Shown: positions 25,698-35,843, numbered from the stretch's first letter. The stretch: DNA of 64,000 nt from Segniliparus rugosus ATCC BAA-974 (GCF_000185725.2 NZ_KI391954.1:744001-808000), one strand, 5' to 3'. Numbers and translations are program-made. Notes: generated by a model not told the origin, from the letters alone.

Positions 25698-26951
25698 TCA
25701 GTCGGGGTTGGTGGTGTAGTGCTGGCCGGTGGGGGATGTCCATGTGATGGTGCCGTCGGGGTTTTGTGTGTCTCGCCATCGTCCGTGGGTTTTGGCTTGG
25801 TGGTGGTGTTTGCAGAGTCTTTTGAGATTTTGGGGGACGGTTTGTCCGCCCGTGTTGGGGTTGTGGTGGTTGAAGGGGTTCGTATGGTCGAGTTCGGTTC
25901 TCGCTCGGCGGTGGCAGCCTGGGAAGCGACAGTGCTTGTCGCGGGCGTTGACGTGGGTTTCGACCGCTGGCGCGGGTTTGTAGCGCTCGGGTGTGGTGGT
26001 GAATTTGATCCGGGTGGCGGCTTTCGCGAGTTTCTGGGCCAGTTCGGGGTCGATGGGTGATCCGTTGAGCCAAGCCGGTAAATCGGAGAGGTTGGCGAGG
26101 ACGGCGAGGTCCACGACGAGTTCGACGGGCTTGGCCTGGGGCGCGGGTCGTTGCGCCGCCTTGCAGGTGTCGCGTCCGCATTCGCAGGCGAGGTGGTCGT
26201 CTCCGTGCCCGGCGAGGGCGGCGAGCGCGTCGGCCCTGCGGGTCCACATGGCTCTGGGGTCTCCGGGGCAGACGGTTCTGGCGGTGGCGTCGAGCTTGTC
26301 TTTCACCATCGCGGCTTCCATGAGGGGCATGGCACCCCAGATTTTCGCCATGCCGTCGCCAATGGGTTGGAAGAACAAGCCTCGTTCGGCGTGCGCCTTC
26401 TGGCGGCGTTGTTTCGTCCATTCGGAGTCCCAGCGGATGTATTGGGCTTCGATCAATCCTTGGATTTTGGACTGGGAGCACAAACGCCAACGCGGAGCCC
26501 GCTCCGCCAACCAGGCGTCGAGCTTCTCCCGCCACCCCGCGGGAGCGGCGTTCAGCGACTTGCCCACCAAACGGGCGGTCTTCGCGGTGACCTCGCCCCT
26601 CGCGAGCTTGGCCCCGAACTCCGGGTAATGCTCGGTCATGTTCTCCGCGAACACCAGCATCGCCTTCGCCTCCCCGGACGAGACCCCCAACGCCGGGGCG
26701 AGTTCGAGAAGCGCCGCCTCACGAGTCGAAAAGGAGAAAATCCCCTTCCCGGCCTGACGCTCCTCCACGGCCTTCCGCTGCGCCACGTCCTCCGCGACAG
26801 AGACAACGGCCTCCGCCTTCAACGACAACAACACAGCCTCCGCGCGCTCGATCTCCGCAAGCGCCGCGAACCTCGCCTTCGACCCCGCGCGCAACTCCGC
26901 CCGGAGGCTCCTAATTCTCTCCTCCGACACGATCCCCGTCGTGTTGATCAT
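25698..26951 (-). CDS. 13E12-type DUF222 / HNH endonuclease domain protein
   Basis: A 417-residue member of the mycobacterial 13E12 repeat family. DUF222 occupies roughly residues 30-300. The C-terminal HNH motif has CRFPGC, ELDHTNPFNHHNPNTGG and LCKHHHQAKTHGRW (about 343-392), with cysteines and histidines that would bind zinc and metal. These genes are multicopy in actinobacteria, and some M. tuberculosis copies are LexA-regulated. Here a LexA-like site and a TAAAAT -10 lie at the start codon. The gene is less G+C-rich than neighbours (35 of 60 bases in 25741-25800), and it separates two paralogous binding-protein genes, consistent with insertion. Confidence 0.88.
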   Translation of the reverse strand: MINTTGIVSEERIRSLRAELRAGSKARFAALAEIERAEAVLLSLKAEAVVSVAEDVAQRKAVEERQAGKGIFSFSTREAALLELAPALGVSSGEAKAMLVFAENMTEHYPEFGAKLARGEVTAKTARLVGKSLNAAPAGWREKLDAWLAERAPRWRLCSQSKIQGLIEAQYIRWDSEWTKQRRQKAHAERGLFFQPIGDGMAKIWGAMPLMEAAMVKDKLDATARTVCPGDPRAMWTRRADALAALAGHGDDHLACECGRDTCKAAQRPAPQAKPVELVVDLAVLANLSDLPAWLNGSPIDPELAQKLAKAATRIKFTTTPERYKPAPAVETHVNARDKHCRFPGCHRRARTELDHTNPFNHHNPNTGGQTVPQNLKRLCKHHHQAKTHGRWRDTQNPDGTITWTSPTGQHYTTNPD

Positions 26952-26964
26952 ACGTTCGATTTTA
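26946..26964 (-). promoter_or_regulatory. -10 and LexA-like box at the DUF222 gene start
   Basis: On the minus strand TAAAAT (26964-26959) is followed 7 nt later by the ATG at 26951. TCGAAC-GTAT-GATCAA overlaps this region: the first half matches the mycobacterial SOS box TCGAAC-N4-GTTCGA fully, the second at 4 of 6 positions. A LexA dimer here would cover the transcription and translation start. Confidence 0.4.
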
Positions 26965-27064
26965 GCAGGAAATGCCTCGCATCACAAGGAAAAAATTAGA
27001 AAAAGAGAAAGAAAAATCCTCTTTCAGGGACTAAGGGGAGCGGGTGGTCGCGACCGTTCGCGCG

Positions 27065-28747
27065 TCACCGCGCGTAGCCGATGGCTGCGTAGTCGACATT
27101 CCCGACCCCGACCGGGCCGAAATTGCGCAGCTCGGTCCGCGCGGCAGTGTTCGCAGGAGCTTGGAAGAGGGAGAGAGAGTGCGCGATCTTGGCGATCTCG
27201 ACGTCGATCTGGTTGCCGATCGAGCGCATTTTCTCCTCGTCGAGCTCCTGCTGCATCTGCGCGATCAAATCGTTGATCTCGGGGCTGCCGATCTGCCCGT
27301 AGTTCTGCTGCGGGTCGATCGTGCCGTCCGCTTTTCGGTAGAGGCCGTAAATAGAGCCGATATCGGTGGGATACGCGGTGTGGCCCCAACTGAAAAGAGT
27401 GAGGTCGAAATCGCCGACGTTGATATAGTCGCGGAAGAATCCTGTGCTGGACACGGGCACGATCTTGAGGCTCACCCCGATCTCCGCAAGCATCTGCTGC
27501 AAGACCTTCGCATTGTTCGTGGAGGAAGGCGTCTGCGCCGGGATGATCAGACGCAGCGACAGCGGTCTGCCGTCTTTCGCCCGGAACGGGCCCTGCTGCG
27601 TCCAGCCGATTCGATCAAGCTCCGCTTTCGCGGCCTCCGGGTCGTACGGCAGCGCGGCACGATGGTCCTCGTAGCCTTCGACCCCCTTGATGAAGACGAG
27701 GTTGTACGAAGCCTCTGGTTTTGCGACGGTAGCCCCGAGCAGCGTGCTCGCGAGGCGGTCCCGGTCGATCCCCATGGCCACGGCGCGTCGCAGGCGCACG
27801 TCCGCGCAGATGCCTCCTGGTTTCCCGTTGAAGGTGAGGTTGCCGAGGAATTGATTCGGACCCGTGCGGATGTCCACCCCCCGGGTGTTCTCGGCGATGG
27901 CGAGATTCGGGGCGGACGAGCCGAGCGAGGCGAAGTCGATTTCGCCGTTCTGCAAGGCTCCGATTTGCGCGTCCGGGGCGAGCTCGAGGAAGACGATGCT
28001 GTCGAGCCTCGGTTTGGCCCCCCACCAGTTCGGATCGGGGACCAGGTTGAGGCGTTTTTGCCCAACGTCGAACGAGCCGATCTTGAACGGCCCCGAGGTG
28101 ATCGGTTCGTTGACGAAGCCGGATAGGTTCAGGATCCACCCTTTGTTGAAGGCTTCGGGGTCGATGTTCGTGGACTTGGGGTACAGATACGAGAACAGGC
28201 TGCGCCAGTCGGCGTAGTTCCGCAGGAAAGTCACGACAGCCTGTCGCTCGTCCGCGCCGCGCTCGACAGCGGCGATATCCCGGTAGCCGGTGGTGGAGAC
28301 GAGCTGGTAGTCGGGGTTCTTCCCGCTCAACGCCAGCCATTGCGCCTGAAGGTCTTCCCAGGTGAGCGGGGTTCCGTCGGACCAACGGGCTCGGGGGTCG
28401 ATGGTGTAGACGACTGTTTGCGGCTCGCCGGGGACGAGCGTGATCGCGCTGAAGTAGTCGGTGTTCACGCGGAGATTGCCGCGCGGGTCGGACGTATAGC
28501 TGGTCGGCATGAGCGCGCCCGCGACAGTCGCGGTATAGGCATTCATGTCCGCCTGGTTGTAGTTGTAGTTCACGGGGAACTCGTCCAGCGGCCAACGCAG
28601 GACTCCGCCCTGGCGCAACGTGGCGGGGTCGGCGCGACGGGTCGGATCGTCGCTTTGCTGCGGCCTGGTCAGCTCCAGGCCGCAGGAGGCGAGGACGGGC
28701 AGGCCCGCGAGGCCGAGCAGCACAGCGCGGCGGTCCAACGGTCTCAT
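27065..28747 (-). CDS. dppA: dipeptide ABC transporter substrate-binding lipoprotein (copy 2)
   Basis: A 560-residue family-5 binding protein with a lipoprotein signal ending LASC (Cys about 22) and the signature [20 protein letters not shown] near residues 110-129. It belongs directly to the importer operon: its start overlaps the dppD stop by 4 bp, and the order dppB-dppC-dppD-dppA equals M. tuberculosis Rv3665c-Rv3666c type clusters. Ligands of this family are di- or oligopeptides. The C-terminal [14 protein letters not shown] is nearly identical to that of the other copy, supporting tandem duplication. Confidence 0.9.
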   Translation of the reverse strand: MRPLDRRAVLLGLAGLPVLASCGLELTRPQQSDDPTRRADPATLRQGGVLRWPLDEFPVNYNYNQADMNAYTATVAGALMPTSYTSDPRGNLRVNTDYFSAITLVPGEPQTVVYTIDPRARWSDGTPLTWEDLQAQWLALSGKNPDYQLVSTTGYRDIAAVERGADERQAVVTFLRNYADWRSLFSYLYPKSTNIDPEAFNKGWILNLSGFVNEPITSGPFKIGSFDVGQKRLNLVPDPNWWGAKPRLDSIVFLELAPDAQIGALQNGEIDFASLGSSAPNLAIAENTRGVDIRTGPNQFLGNLTFNGKPGGICADVRLRRAVAMGIDRDRLASTLLGATVAKPEASYNLVFIKGVEGYEDHRAALPYDPEAAKAELDRIGWTQQGPFRAKDGRPLSLRLIIPAQTPSSTNNAKVLQQMLAEIGVSLKIVPVSSTGFFRDYINVGDFDLTLFSWGHTAYPTDIGSIYGLYRKADGTIDPQQNYGQIGSPEINDLIAQMQQELDEEKMRSIGNQIDVEIAKIAHSLSLFQAPANTAARTELRNFGPVGVGNVDYAAIGYAR

Positions 28748-30600
28748 GACTCCCTCCTCGCCCGCGCCGCCGCAGGGTCGGGGACCGGGACCGAGGACAT
28801 CAGCTCGCGGGTGTACTCGTGCTGAGGATCGGCGTAGACCTCTGCAACCGGCCCGGCCTCCACGATCTCGCCCGCCCGCATCACCGCGACGTGGTCGCAG
28901 ACTTGCTTCACGAGCGCGAGGTCGTGCGAGACGAACAGGTAGGAGAGTCCGAGTTCGGCGCGCAGGTCCGAAAGCAGGTTCAAGACCCCGGCCTGGATGG
29001 AGACATCGAGAGCGGAGACCGGCTCGTCGAGCACCAGGATTTTCGGCTCAAGCGCCAACGCGCGGGCAATGCAGAGCCGTTGGCGCTGCCCGCCGGAGAA
29101 CTGCGCCGGGAAGCGGCCCAAATGCCCAGGGCGCAGGCCCACCAAGTCGAGCAGTTCCAAGACGCGCGTATGGCGCTGCTCCTCGGGCATGCCGAACAGG
29201 CGGAGCGGTTCGGCGAGGATGTCGGCGGCGGGCAGCCGGGGGTCCAAAGCCGCCATGGAGTCCTGGAAGACGATCTGGATGTGCTTGCGCAGTTCGCGGT
29301 GCTCGTGGGGGGAAAGCGCCGCGACGTCCTGGCCGAGGATTTCGATCCGCCCGGACTGCGGGGCTTGTAAAGCCATGATCTCCATGATCGTGGTGGTTTT
29401 GCCGCAGCCGGACTCGCCGACAAGCCCGAGCGCCTCGCCCTCGCGAACTTGGAAGCTGACGCCCGCGACGGCGTTCACCTCGCCCACTTTTCGTTTGAAC
29501 ACGAGCCCCTTCGTGACCGGGTAGGTCCGCCGCAAGTCCTCGACGGACACCACGACGGCGGGGTCGGCGGGCCGCGCCGGCGGCTCGTTGCGCGACGGCA
29601 CCTGGTACACGCCTGCCGCGTCGGCCCCGGCGAGCTCGCCGGAGCGGACGCATGCAGCCGCGTGCCTCTGCGCGACCTGCTGGAGCGGCGGTTCGGCCTC
29701 GTCGCAGCGGTCGATCTTCATCGGACAGCGCGGGGCGAAGGAGCAACCGGGCGGCAGGGCGGAGGGCAGGGGCGGGGTGCCGGGGACGGGCACCAGCCGG
29801 GTGCCGATGGGGGCGTCGATCCTGGGCACCGCGCCGAGCAAGCCAAGGGTGTAGGGCATGCGGGGCCCGGCGAAGAGCGGTTCGAGCGGCGCGGACTCCA
29901 CCACCCGCCCCGCGTACATGACCAGGGCGCGGTCGGCGAACTCCGCGACCACGCCGAGGTCGTGGGTGATGAGGACGACCGCGGCCCCGGTGATCTCTTG
30001 CGCGGTGCGCAACAGGCGCAGGATCTTCGCCTGCACGGTGACGTCGAGCGCGGTGGTCGGCTCGTCGGCGATGATCAGCTTCGGGTCGTTCGCTATCGCC
30101 ATCGCGATCATGACGCGCTGGCGCTGCCCTCCGGAGAGCTGGTGGGGGAAGGATTTGGCCCGCTGCCGGGGATCCGGCACGCCGACCAGGTCGAGCAGTT
30201 CCGCCGCCCGCTCCCGCGCCTGCTGCTTCGAGAGGTGCGGGCGGCCGTTCCGGCCAGCGTGCACGAGCAGCGCCTCGGCGATCTGGTCGCCAACGGTGTA
30301 GACGGGGGTGAGCGAGGAGAGCGGGTCCTGGAAGACCATGCTGACGCCCGCGCCCCGGATCTTCGCCAGCTGCTTGTCGGACTGCCCGACCAGCTCCTCG
30401 CCGTCGAACCGGATCGACCCGGTCACCTTCGCCGCGTCCGGCAAGAGGCCGAGCACCGAGAGCGCGGTGACGGATTTGCCCGAGCCCGACTCGCCGACCA
30501 CGGCGACCGCCTCGCCCGCGTCGACGGCGAAGCTCACCCCCCGGACCACGGCGGTCTGGCCGATGACGACGGTGAGGTCCTCGACCTCGAGAAGCGTCAT
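28744..30600 (-). CDS. dppD: dipeptide ABC transporter ATPase (two fused domains)
   Basis: A 618-residue ATPase fusing DppD-like and DppF-like halves. The first Walker A is GESGSGKS (about residue 35) with [20 protein letters not shown], and the second is GESGCGKT (about 385) with [20 protein letters not shown]. Each half ends in the oligopeptide-transporter C-terminal extension; the first contains CSFAPRCP-type cysteines near residue 285. It energises the DppBC channel. The ATG at 30600 overlaps the dppC stop. The longer open frame upstream is inside dppC. Confidence 0.93.
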   Translation of the reverse strand: MTLLEVEDLTVVIGQTAVVRGVSFAVDAGEAVAVVGESGSGKSVTALSVLGLLPDAAKVTGSIRFDGEELVGQSDKQLAKIRGAGVSMVFQDPLSSLTPVYTVGDQIAEALLVHAGRNGRPHLSKQQARERAAELLDLVGVPDPRQRAKSFPHQLSGGQRQRVMIAMAIANDPKLIIADEPTTALDVTVQAKILRLLRTAQEITGAAVVLITHDLGVVAEFADRALVMYAGRVVESAPLEPLFAGPRMPYTLGLLGAVPRIDAPIGTRLVPVPGTPPLPSALPPGCSFAPRCPMKIDRCDEAEPPLQQVAQRHAAACVRSGELAGADAAGVYQVPSRNEPPARPADPAVVVSVEDLRRTYPVTKGLVFKRKVGEVNAVAGVSFQVREGEALGLVGESGCGKTTTIMEIMALQAPQSGRIEILGQDVAALSPHEHRELRKHIQIVFQDSMAALDPRLPAADILAEPLRLFGMPEEQRHTRVLELLDLVGLRPGHLGRFPAQFSGGQRQRLCIARALALEPKILVLDEPVSALDVSIQAGVLNLLSDLRAELGLSYLFVSHDLALVKQVCDHVAVMRAGEIVEAGPVAEVYADPQHEYTRELMSSVPVPDPAAARARRES

Positions 30601-31481
30601 TGTTGCGCTCCGATCTGCGCGCCGGGGTCGAACGCGTCCCGGAGGCCGTCGCCCGCGAAGTTCGCCGCGAGCACCGTGACGACCAGCGCGCCGCCCGCGA
30701 AGACGAAGAGCCACGGGAAGGGCAGCGCGGCGAAGCTGCCTTCCGCGATGAGCGTGCCGAGCGAGATGTCCGGGGGCTGCACGCCGAAGCCGAAGAAGGA
30801 GAGCCCGGTCTCGGTGAGGATCGCGGCTCCGACGGTGAGCGTGGTGTCGATGATGAGGAACGAGGCGACGTTCGGCAGGATGTGCGAGAAGATGACCTTG
30901 GCGGGGGAAGCCCCCATGTATTGGGCGGCGATCACGAACTCGCGCTGCTTGAGGCTGATCGTCAAAGCGCGCACGACCCGAGCGGAGAGCATCCAGCTGA
31001 ACAGCGCGAGCAACAGCACTAAAAAGAGCCAGCTGCGCCCGAGGAACAACGGGCTCGCGATGGCGATGATGAGAAAGCTGGGCAGGACGAGCAAAAGGTC
31101 CACGCCCCAGCTGATCGCCCGTTCCGCCCAGCCGCCGAAATAGCCCGCGACCGAGCCGACGACAGCGGCGATGACCGAGGCGAGGACTGCGACCAAGAGG
31201 CCGATGGTGAGCGATTTCTGCAGGCCGCGCAGGGTCTGCGCGAGCACGTCCTGGCCGATCGAGTTCGTGCCGAACCAATGTCGCGCGCCGGGGGCTTCGA
31301 GCGCGTGGCCGTAGTCGATGACTTGGTAGTCCCACGACAGGAAAGGCGGGACCAGGAAAGCGACGAGGTAGAGCAGGGCCAAAACCCCCAGACCCGCCAC
31401 CGCGAGGCGGTTCGCCGCGAAACGGCTCGCGACGAGCCTGGCCCTGGTGACCGGCTTGCCGGGCGGCGTGGGATCGCTCAT
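30597..31481 (-). CDS. dppC: dipeptide ABC transporter permease DppC
   Basis: A 294-residue permease of the DppC/OppC type. An N-terminal helix ([20 protein letters not shown]) is followed by the [21 protein letters not shown] loop that marks this subunit and by the EAA loop [25 protein letters not shown] near residue 180. It forms the membrane channel with DppB, overlaps both neighbours by 4 bp, and is read in the order B-C-D-A. Confidence 0.93.
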   Translation of the reverse strand: MSDPTPPGKPVTRARLVASRFAANRLAVAGLGVLALLYLVAFLVPPFLSWDYQVIDYGHALEAPGARHWFGTNSIGQDVLAQTLRGLQKSLTIGLLVAVLASVIAAVVGSVAGYFGGWAERAISWGVDLLLVLPSFLIIAIASPLFLGRSWLFLVLLLALFSWMLSARVVRALTISLKQREFVIAAQYMGASPAKVIFSHILPNVASFLIIDTTLTVGAAILTETGLSFFGFGVQPPDISLGTLIAEGSFAALPFPWLFVFAGGALVVTVLAANFAGDGLRDAFDPGAQIGAQQ

Positions 31482-32455
31482 GACACCCGCACTCTCGGGT
31501 CGAGGACACCCTGCGCGATATCGGCGACCAGCCCCGCGAGGAGGATGACCACGGCGGCGAAGAAGGTGATGGCGGTGACGATGTTCGTGTCCTGCCGTCC
31601 GATGCCGTCGATGAGCCAGCTGCCGACGCCGTTCCAGCCGAACACTCGCTCGGTGAAGGTGGCTCCGGCGATGAGCCCGCCGAAGCCGAAGGCGAAGAGC
31701 GTGGTCATCGGGATGAGCGCGGTCCGAAGCCCGTGCTTGAACAGTGCCCTCGTTTTCGTGAGCCCCTTCGCCCGCGCGGTGCGCAAGAAATCGCTGCCAA
31801 GCACGTCGAGCATCGCGTTGCGCTGATAGCGGCTGAACATCGCGGCTTCGATCACCGCGAGCGTGAGGGTCGGCAGGACGAGGTGCTGGCCCGAATCGGC
31901 GAATCCGGCCCAGAAGCCTTCTGGCGGGATGGCCGACTGCTCGCCGGTGTAGAGGAACACCTGCTCCCCGACGACCGAGTTGGCCTTCAGCGCGAGGAGC
32001 TTGAAGATCGTCGCCACGAGAAAGGTGGGCGCGGAGAGGACGACGAACGCGGCGAACGTGGTGGCCCGGTCGGTGAATTTGTATTGCCGCACAGCGGAGA
32101 GCACCCCGAGCAATACTCCGAAGAAGGTGCCGATCAGCGCGCCGAGGAGCACGAGGCGCAAGGTCACCCCGACCCGGTGCCCGAGCTCGGGGGCCACCGG
32201 GGTGTCGGTGATGGTGTTGCCGAAACTCCCGCGCGAAATATCGCCGAGCCAGAGCGCGTATCGCTCCAGCACCGGCTTGTCCAGGCGCAGCTCATGCTCT
32301 TTCGCCTGGATGGCCGCAGCGGGCGGCGGGGGATTGCGCTGCTTGTACGCGGCCATCGGGTCGAAGGTCTCCGAGGCCAGCACGAACGTCAAGAACGTCG
32401 CGAGAAAGAGTAGGACAATGGCTCCCGCCAGCCGTTTCCCTAAGAAGAACAGCAT
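31478..32455 (-). CDS. dppB: dipeptide ABC transporter permease DppB
   Basis: A 325-residue permease of the DppB/OppB type. It has the typical first helix ([20 protein letters not shown]), a large external loop with [24 protein letters not shown], and the EAA loop [24 protein letters not shown] near residue 225. It is the first gene of the importer operon. 45 bp separate its start from the end of the upstream MFS gene on the same strand. Confidence 0.93.
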   Translation of the reverse strand: MLFFLGKRLAGAIVLLFLATFLTFVLASETFDPMAAYKQRNPPPPAAAIQAKEHELRLDKPVLERYALWLGDISRGSFGNTITDTPVAPELGHRVGVTLRLVLLGALIGTFFGVLLGVLSAVRQYKFTDRATTFAAFVVLSAPTFLVATIFKLLALKANSVVGEQVFLYTGEQSAIPPEGFWAGFADSGQHLVLPTLTLAVIEAAMFSRYQRNAMLDVLGSDFLRTARAKGLTKTRALFKHGLRTALIPMTTLFAFGFGGLIAGATFTERVFGWNGVGSWLIDGIGRQDTNIVTAITFFAAVVILLAGLVADIAQGVLDPRVRVS

Positions 32456-32500
32456 AGTGGGGACAGTGTGGCATATGAGGCTGAGAGCCGCGCGCTTAGA

Positions 32501-33802
32501 TCACGGCGCATGCGCGGCCTCTTCTGGGAGTGCGGCTTCGGCGAGGTCGTCCAGCTCCGCCCCTTTGGTCTCCGGTCCGAGGAGGTAGCCGACCACCGTC
32601 AGCGCCCAGAGCCCGCCAAGCGCCAGGTAGGGCGGTTGCGGGCCGTACTGCCCGATGGCCCAGCCGACGACGGCCGGCGCGGCGATCGACGCGACCCGCC
32701 CGCCGCCGACCGCGAGGCCGAACCCTGTGCCGCGCAGCACGGTGGGGAACAGCTCGGCGATGTAGGTGTCCCCGACGCCCCAGAGCCAGCCGAGCGCGGC
32801 GATGGAGACCGCGCCGAACGGGAGGTACTCGGCGAGGGAGTCAGAGGTGGCTCCAAGGACGGTGGAGATGATCTCGACGGCGGCTCCGAGGATCGCGGAG
32901 GGCCGCCTGCCGATCCAGTCGGCCAGCGCGGTCCCGACGAACACGAACACCGCCTGCAAGAGGAAGAACCACAGCGCGTAGCGGATCGCGTCGGTCGGCG
33001 CGGCGTGGAACTTCTTCACGATGTACGTGGTCAAGAACAGCGTCATCCCCCAGTAGCCGATGGCGTTGGCGGTGTAGACGAGCCAGCCAACGACGAGCCT
33101 GCGCCGCACCACGGGGAGCTGGCGGAGTTTCGGCTTGGCCGCTCCTCGGCGGAGTGTGGCCTGGACTTCGACGTGGCGGTGCGACTCCACGATGCCCTGC
33201 CTGGCGAGGAACAGGAGCGTTGCGGGGACGATCGCGACGACGAACACGGACTGCCAGCCGAAACGCGGCACGAGCAGGAGCGCGACCGTCGCGGCGAGGA
33301 CGTAGCCGAGGGAGAAGAGCGAGAAGATCACCCCGCCGACGCCGATGGCACGGGTTTTCGCTGGCCACACCTCCGCGGTGTACGGGGCTCCGACGGCGAG
33401 CTCGCCCGCGCCGCCGACCCCGGTCAAGAACCGGAGTCCGGTGAACGCGGCGAGGTTCGTGGTGAGCCCGGCGAGGGCGGTGGTCACGCCGTAGAGCAGG
33501 ATCGAGGCTCCGAGGGTGGCTTTGCGCCCCCAGCGGTCCGAGGCGAGGCCGAACCCGATGGTGCCGATGGTGTACCCGACCAGGAAGATAGAGCCGATGT
33601 ACCCGGCTTGGGCCGAGGTGATGTGGAGCGTCTCTTGGATCTTGGGCAGCACGAGCCCGTAGATGTTCACCGCGTAGGAGTCGAAGCCGTAGCCGAGCCC
33701 CGCGGTGACCGCCACTGCGAGGGCCTGCCGGAACGTGGGGGTCTGGCGCTCATTTCCGGCGGCGGCCTCTGGCTCTGCCGGTGCGCTCGCGACGGTGGTC
33801 AT
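32501..33802 (-). CDS. MFS symporter (sugar / aromatic-acid type)
   Basis: A 433-residue MFS transporter of the sugar/metabolite:H+ symporter group. The first helix contains TAGLGYGFDSYAVNIYGL with the intramembrane Asp typical of aromatic-acid symporters. FGLASDRWGRKATLGASI is the 2-3 loop, and LADWIGRRPSAILGAA its counterpart in the second half. The ATG at 33802 is chosen because TACGGT lies 7 nt upstream as a leaderless -10; the open frame extends another 43 codons upstream without family likeness. The substrate is not evident. Confidence 0.85.
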   Translation of the reverse strand: MTTVASAPAEPEAAAGNERQTPTFRQALAVAVTAGLGYGFDSYAVNIYGLVLPKIQETLHITSAQAGYIGSIFLVGYTIGTIGFGLASDRWGRKATLGASILLYGVTTALAGLTTNLAAFTGLRFLTGVGGAGELAVGAPYTAEVWPAKTRAIGVGGVIFSLFSLGYVLAATVALLLVPRFGWQSVFVVAIVPATLLFLARQGIVESHRHVEVQATLRRGAAKPKLRQLPVVRRRLVVGWLVYTANAIGYWGMTLFLTTYIVKKFHAAPTDAIRYALWFFLLQAVFVFVGTALADWIGRRPSAILGAAVEIISTVLGATSDSLAEYLPFGAVSIAALGWLWGVGDTYIAELFPTVLRGTGFGLAVGGGRVASIAAPAVVGWAIGQYGPQPPYLALGGLWALTVVGYLLGPETKGAELDDLAEAALPEEAAHAP

Positions 33803-33809
33803 CCGCCGC

Positions 33810-33815
33810 ACCGTA
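33810..33815 (-). promoter_or_regulatory. -10 element of the MFS gene at 33802 (leaderless)
   Basis: TACGGT on the minus strand ends 7 nt before the ATG at 33802, with no ribosome-binding site. It fixes the start of the MFS gene. Confidence 0.45.
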
Positions 33816-33925
33816 CGGGATCGGGGATACCCTGGGAAGGGTCTCGATTCGTGAGATCGAAAACGGCGGCCGGCCCGGCGGCCGGGCGGGAAGAGCCTGG
33901 CACCCGGCGAAGGCGACTGGCCGGA

Positions 33926-33931
33926 TATCAT
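33926..33931 (+). promoter_or_regulatory. -10 element of ilvE (leaderless)
   Basis: TATCAT ends 8 nt before the ilvE ATG at 33940. The intervening sequence contains no Shine-Dalgarno motif. Confidence 0.5.
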
Positions 33932-33939
33932 AGTTGGTT

Positions 33940-35055
33940 ATGACCATCGCCCCCGTTTTCGCAGTGACGCGCAACCCCGCCCCTCTCGCGCCTGCGGAGC
34001 GGGAAGCGGTACTGGCGGATCCGGGATTCGGCACCACGTTCACCGACCACATGATCTCCATCTCGTACACCAGGGACGAGGGCTGGCACGACGCGCAGGC
34101 GCTCCCGTACGGCCCGATCAGCCTCGAGCCCTCCGCGCGCGTGTTCCACTACGCGGAAGAGATCTTCGAAGGGCTCAAGGCGTACCGGCAGCCGGACGGC
34201 TCGGTCGCGGTCTTCCGTCCGGAGTCCAACGCGCGCCGCTTCCAGCGCTCCGCCCGCCGCCTCGGGATCCCGGAGCTGCCGGAGGACCTCTTCCTCGGGG
34301 CGATCCGCCAGCTCATCGCGCTCGACAACGAGTGGGTTCCGCCAGCGGGCTCGGAGCACTCCCTCTACCTGCGGCCGTTCGCGTTCGCCGACGAGTTCGC
34401 GCTCGGCCTGCACCTCGCGCGCTCGTACCGCTTCCTAGTGATCGCCTGTCCGTCCGGCCCGTACTTCAAAGGCGGCGTCAAGCCGACGAAGATCTGGGTG
34501 AGCTCGGAGTACACCAGGGCCGCCCCTGGCGGCACCGGCGACGCGAAATGCGGCGGCAACTACGCCGCCGCGATGGTCGGCCAGATCCAAGCGGTGGCGC
34601 ACGAGTGCGACCAGGTCATCTTCCTGGACGCGGTGGAGCGCAAGTACCTCGAAGAAGGCGCGGGGATGAACCTCTTCCTCGTCTTCGGCTCCGGGGCGCA
34701 GGCCAAACTGGTCACCCCGGCGACGAGCGGCACGATCCTCGAAGGCGTCACAAGGGACTCGATCCTGCAGTTGGCGGTGGACGCGGGCTACGCCGTCGAA
34801 GAGCGCCGGGTGAGCTTCGACGAGCTGCGGGACAAGGCCCAGTCCGGCGAGATCACCGAGATGTTCGCGTGCGGCACGGCGGCGGTGGTCACGCCGATCG
34901 GCGAGATCCGCAGCGCGGAGGGCGAGTTCGTCGTCGGCGACGGCGGGGCCGGCAACGTCACCATGGCGCTGCGCGACACGCTCACCGGCATCCAACGCGG
35001 CCAGTTCGCCGACGCGCACAACTGGATCACCACATTGTGGGGCCCAGGAGCCTAG
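33940..35055 (+). CDS. ilvE: branched-chain amino acid aminotransferase
   Basis: IlvE interconverts valine, leucine and isoleucine with their keto acids using PLP and glutamate. The 371-residue protein has the class IV fold markers: FHYAEEIFEGLKAYRQ (about 68-83), the PLP lysine in GDAKCGGNYAA near residue 202, the LEEGAGMNLFLVF segment near 240, and the phosphate-binding GTAAVVTPIGEI near 310. Its last 4 bp overlap the convergent CobT-like gene. In M. tuberculosis ilvE (Rv2210c) lies in the same neighbourhood as cobT and erpA. Confidence 0.95.
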   Translation: MTIAPVFAVTRNPAPLAPAEREAVLADPGFGTTFTDHMISISYTRDEGWHDAQALPYGPISLEPSARVFHYAEEIFEGLKAYRQPDGSVAVFRPESNARRFQRSARRLGIPELPEDLFLGAIRQLIALDNEWVPPAGSEHSLYLRPFAFADEFALGLHLARSYRFLVIACPSGPYFKGGVKPTKIWVSSEYTRAAPGGTGDAKCGGNYAAAMVGQIQAVAHECDQVIFLDAVERKYLEEGAGMNLFLVFGSGAQAKLVTPATSGTILEGVTRDSILQLAVDAGYAVEERRVSFDELRDKAQSGEITEMFACGTAAVVTPIGEIRSAEGEFVVGDGGAGNVTMALRDTLTGIQRGQFADAHNWITTLWGPGA

Positions 35056-35843
35056 TTCGCCGCGCGGATCGCGGTCCGGAGGGCTTCGAAGGCCAAGAGC
35101 GGCCCGAGGCCGCCGCCCGCCAGATCGAGCGCGAGCGTCGGGGCGAGGCCGAGCCGGGCGAGCCCTTTCTCGTGCGCGGGCAGGTTGGTGCGGTGCGCGG
35201 CATGCCACCAGGCGCTGGTCCCTGAGGCCAGCCGCTGCGCGAGGAGCGCGCCTGCGGCGGACACCTCGCCGTCCAGGAGCACCGGCGTGCGGCGCAGGGC
35301 CGCTTGCAGGCAGAAGCCCGCCGTGGCCGCGATTTCTTTGGCGACGAGATCCACAAGGCGCTCGGGCGCGCGCGCCGCGCCGTAGAGCCGGTGGCGCTCG
35401 TCGCGCACGGCGGTGACTTCTTCGACCCAGCGGCGTTCCTCGCCGGGATTGCCCCAGCCGACCGCGGCGACAGGTTCGATGTCGACGATCGCCGCGATGG
35501 CGGCTGTCGCGGCGGACAGGGCGTGCGGCGAGTCCGCGAGCAGGAGCAAACCCGCCCCGGAGTCCACTTGCTCATCGACGACGCCCCGGCCGAACTCGAA
35601 CGCGCCGATCCCGGCGGCTTCGGTGGCCCACCGCACCGCGCGCACATCGTCCGGCAAGGCCGCGAGGGACCATTCCGGACCGGTTTCGCCGATCAACAGC
35701 CTGACCCCCGCCGGTTCGGCGAGATCGTCCCCTGCCTGGCAGGACTCGTGCCAACGCAGCAGCTCGCCCAGCCGTCCGTAGCCGTCCCGCCGCGCCGCCC
35801 GGACGGTCCGGGGGCTCGGGGCCGGGGGAAACGTGAGGCTCAC
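35052..35843 (-). CDS. CobT-like phosphoribosyltransferase, probably non-canonical
   Basis: A 263-residue protein resembling nicotinate-nucleotide-dimethylbenzimidazole phosphoribosyltransferase (CobT), the enzyme that prepares the lower ligand of cobalamin. Similarity is clearest in VAAVGWGNPGEERRWVEEV, VAKEIAATAGFCLQAALRRT and PVLLDGEVSAAGALLAQ (about 125-200). The product is much shorter than CobT (about 350 residues). The C-terminal block that normally reads LGEGTGA with the catalytic glutamate is here DLAGGGLGPLLAF. The GTG at 35843 overlaps the DUF3043 stop. cobS and cobU are not nearby. It may be a decaying or repurposed paralogue. Confidence 0.65.
   Translation of the reverse strand: MSLTFPPAPSPRTVRAARRDGYGRLGELLRWHESCQAGDDLAEPAGVRLLIGETGPEWSLAALPDDVRAVRWATEAAGIGAFEFGRGVVDEQVDSGAGLLLLADSPHALSAATAAIAAIVDIEPVAAVGWGNPGEERRWVEEVTAVRDERHRLYGAARAPERLVDLVAKEIAATAGFCLQAALRRTPVLLDGEVSAAGALLAQRLASGTSAWWHAAHRTNLPAHEKGLARLGLAPTLALDLAGGGLGPLLAFEALRTAIRAAN

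Noticed and set aside
25557-27064. Insertion sequence or transposon around the DUF222 gene
   Set aside because: No transposase, terminal inverted repeats or clear target-site duplication were seen. The DUF222/HNH gene alone is not proof of a mobile element.
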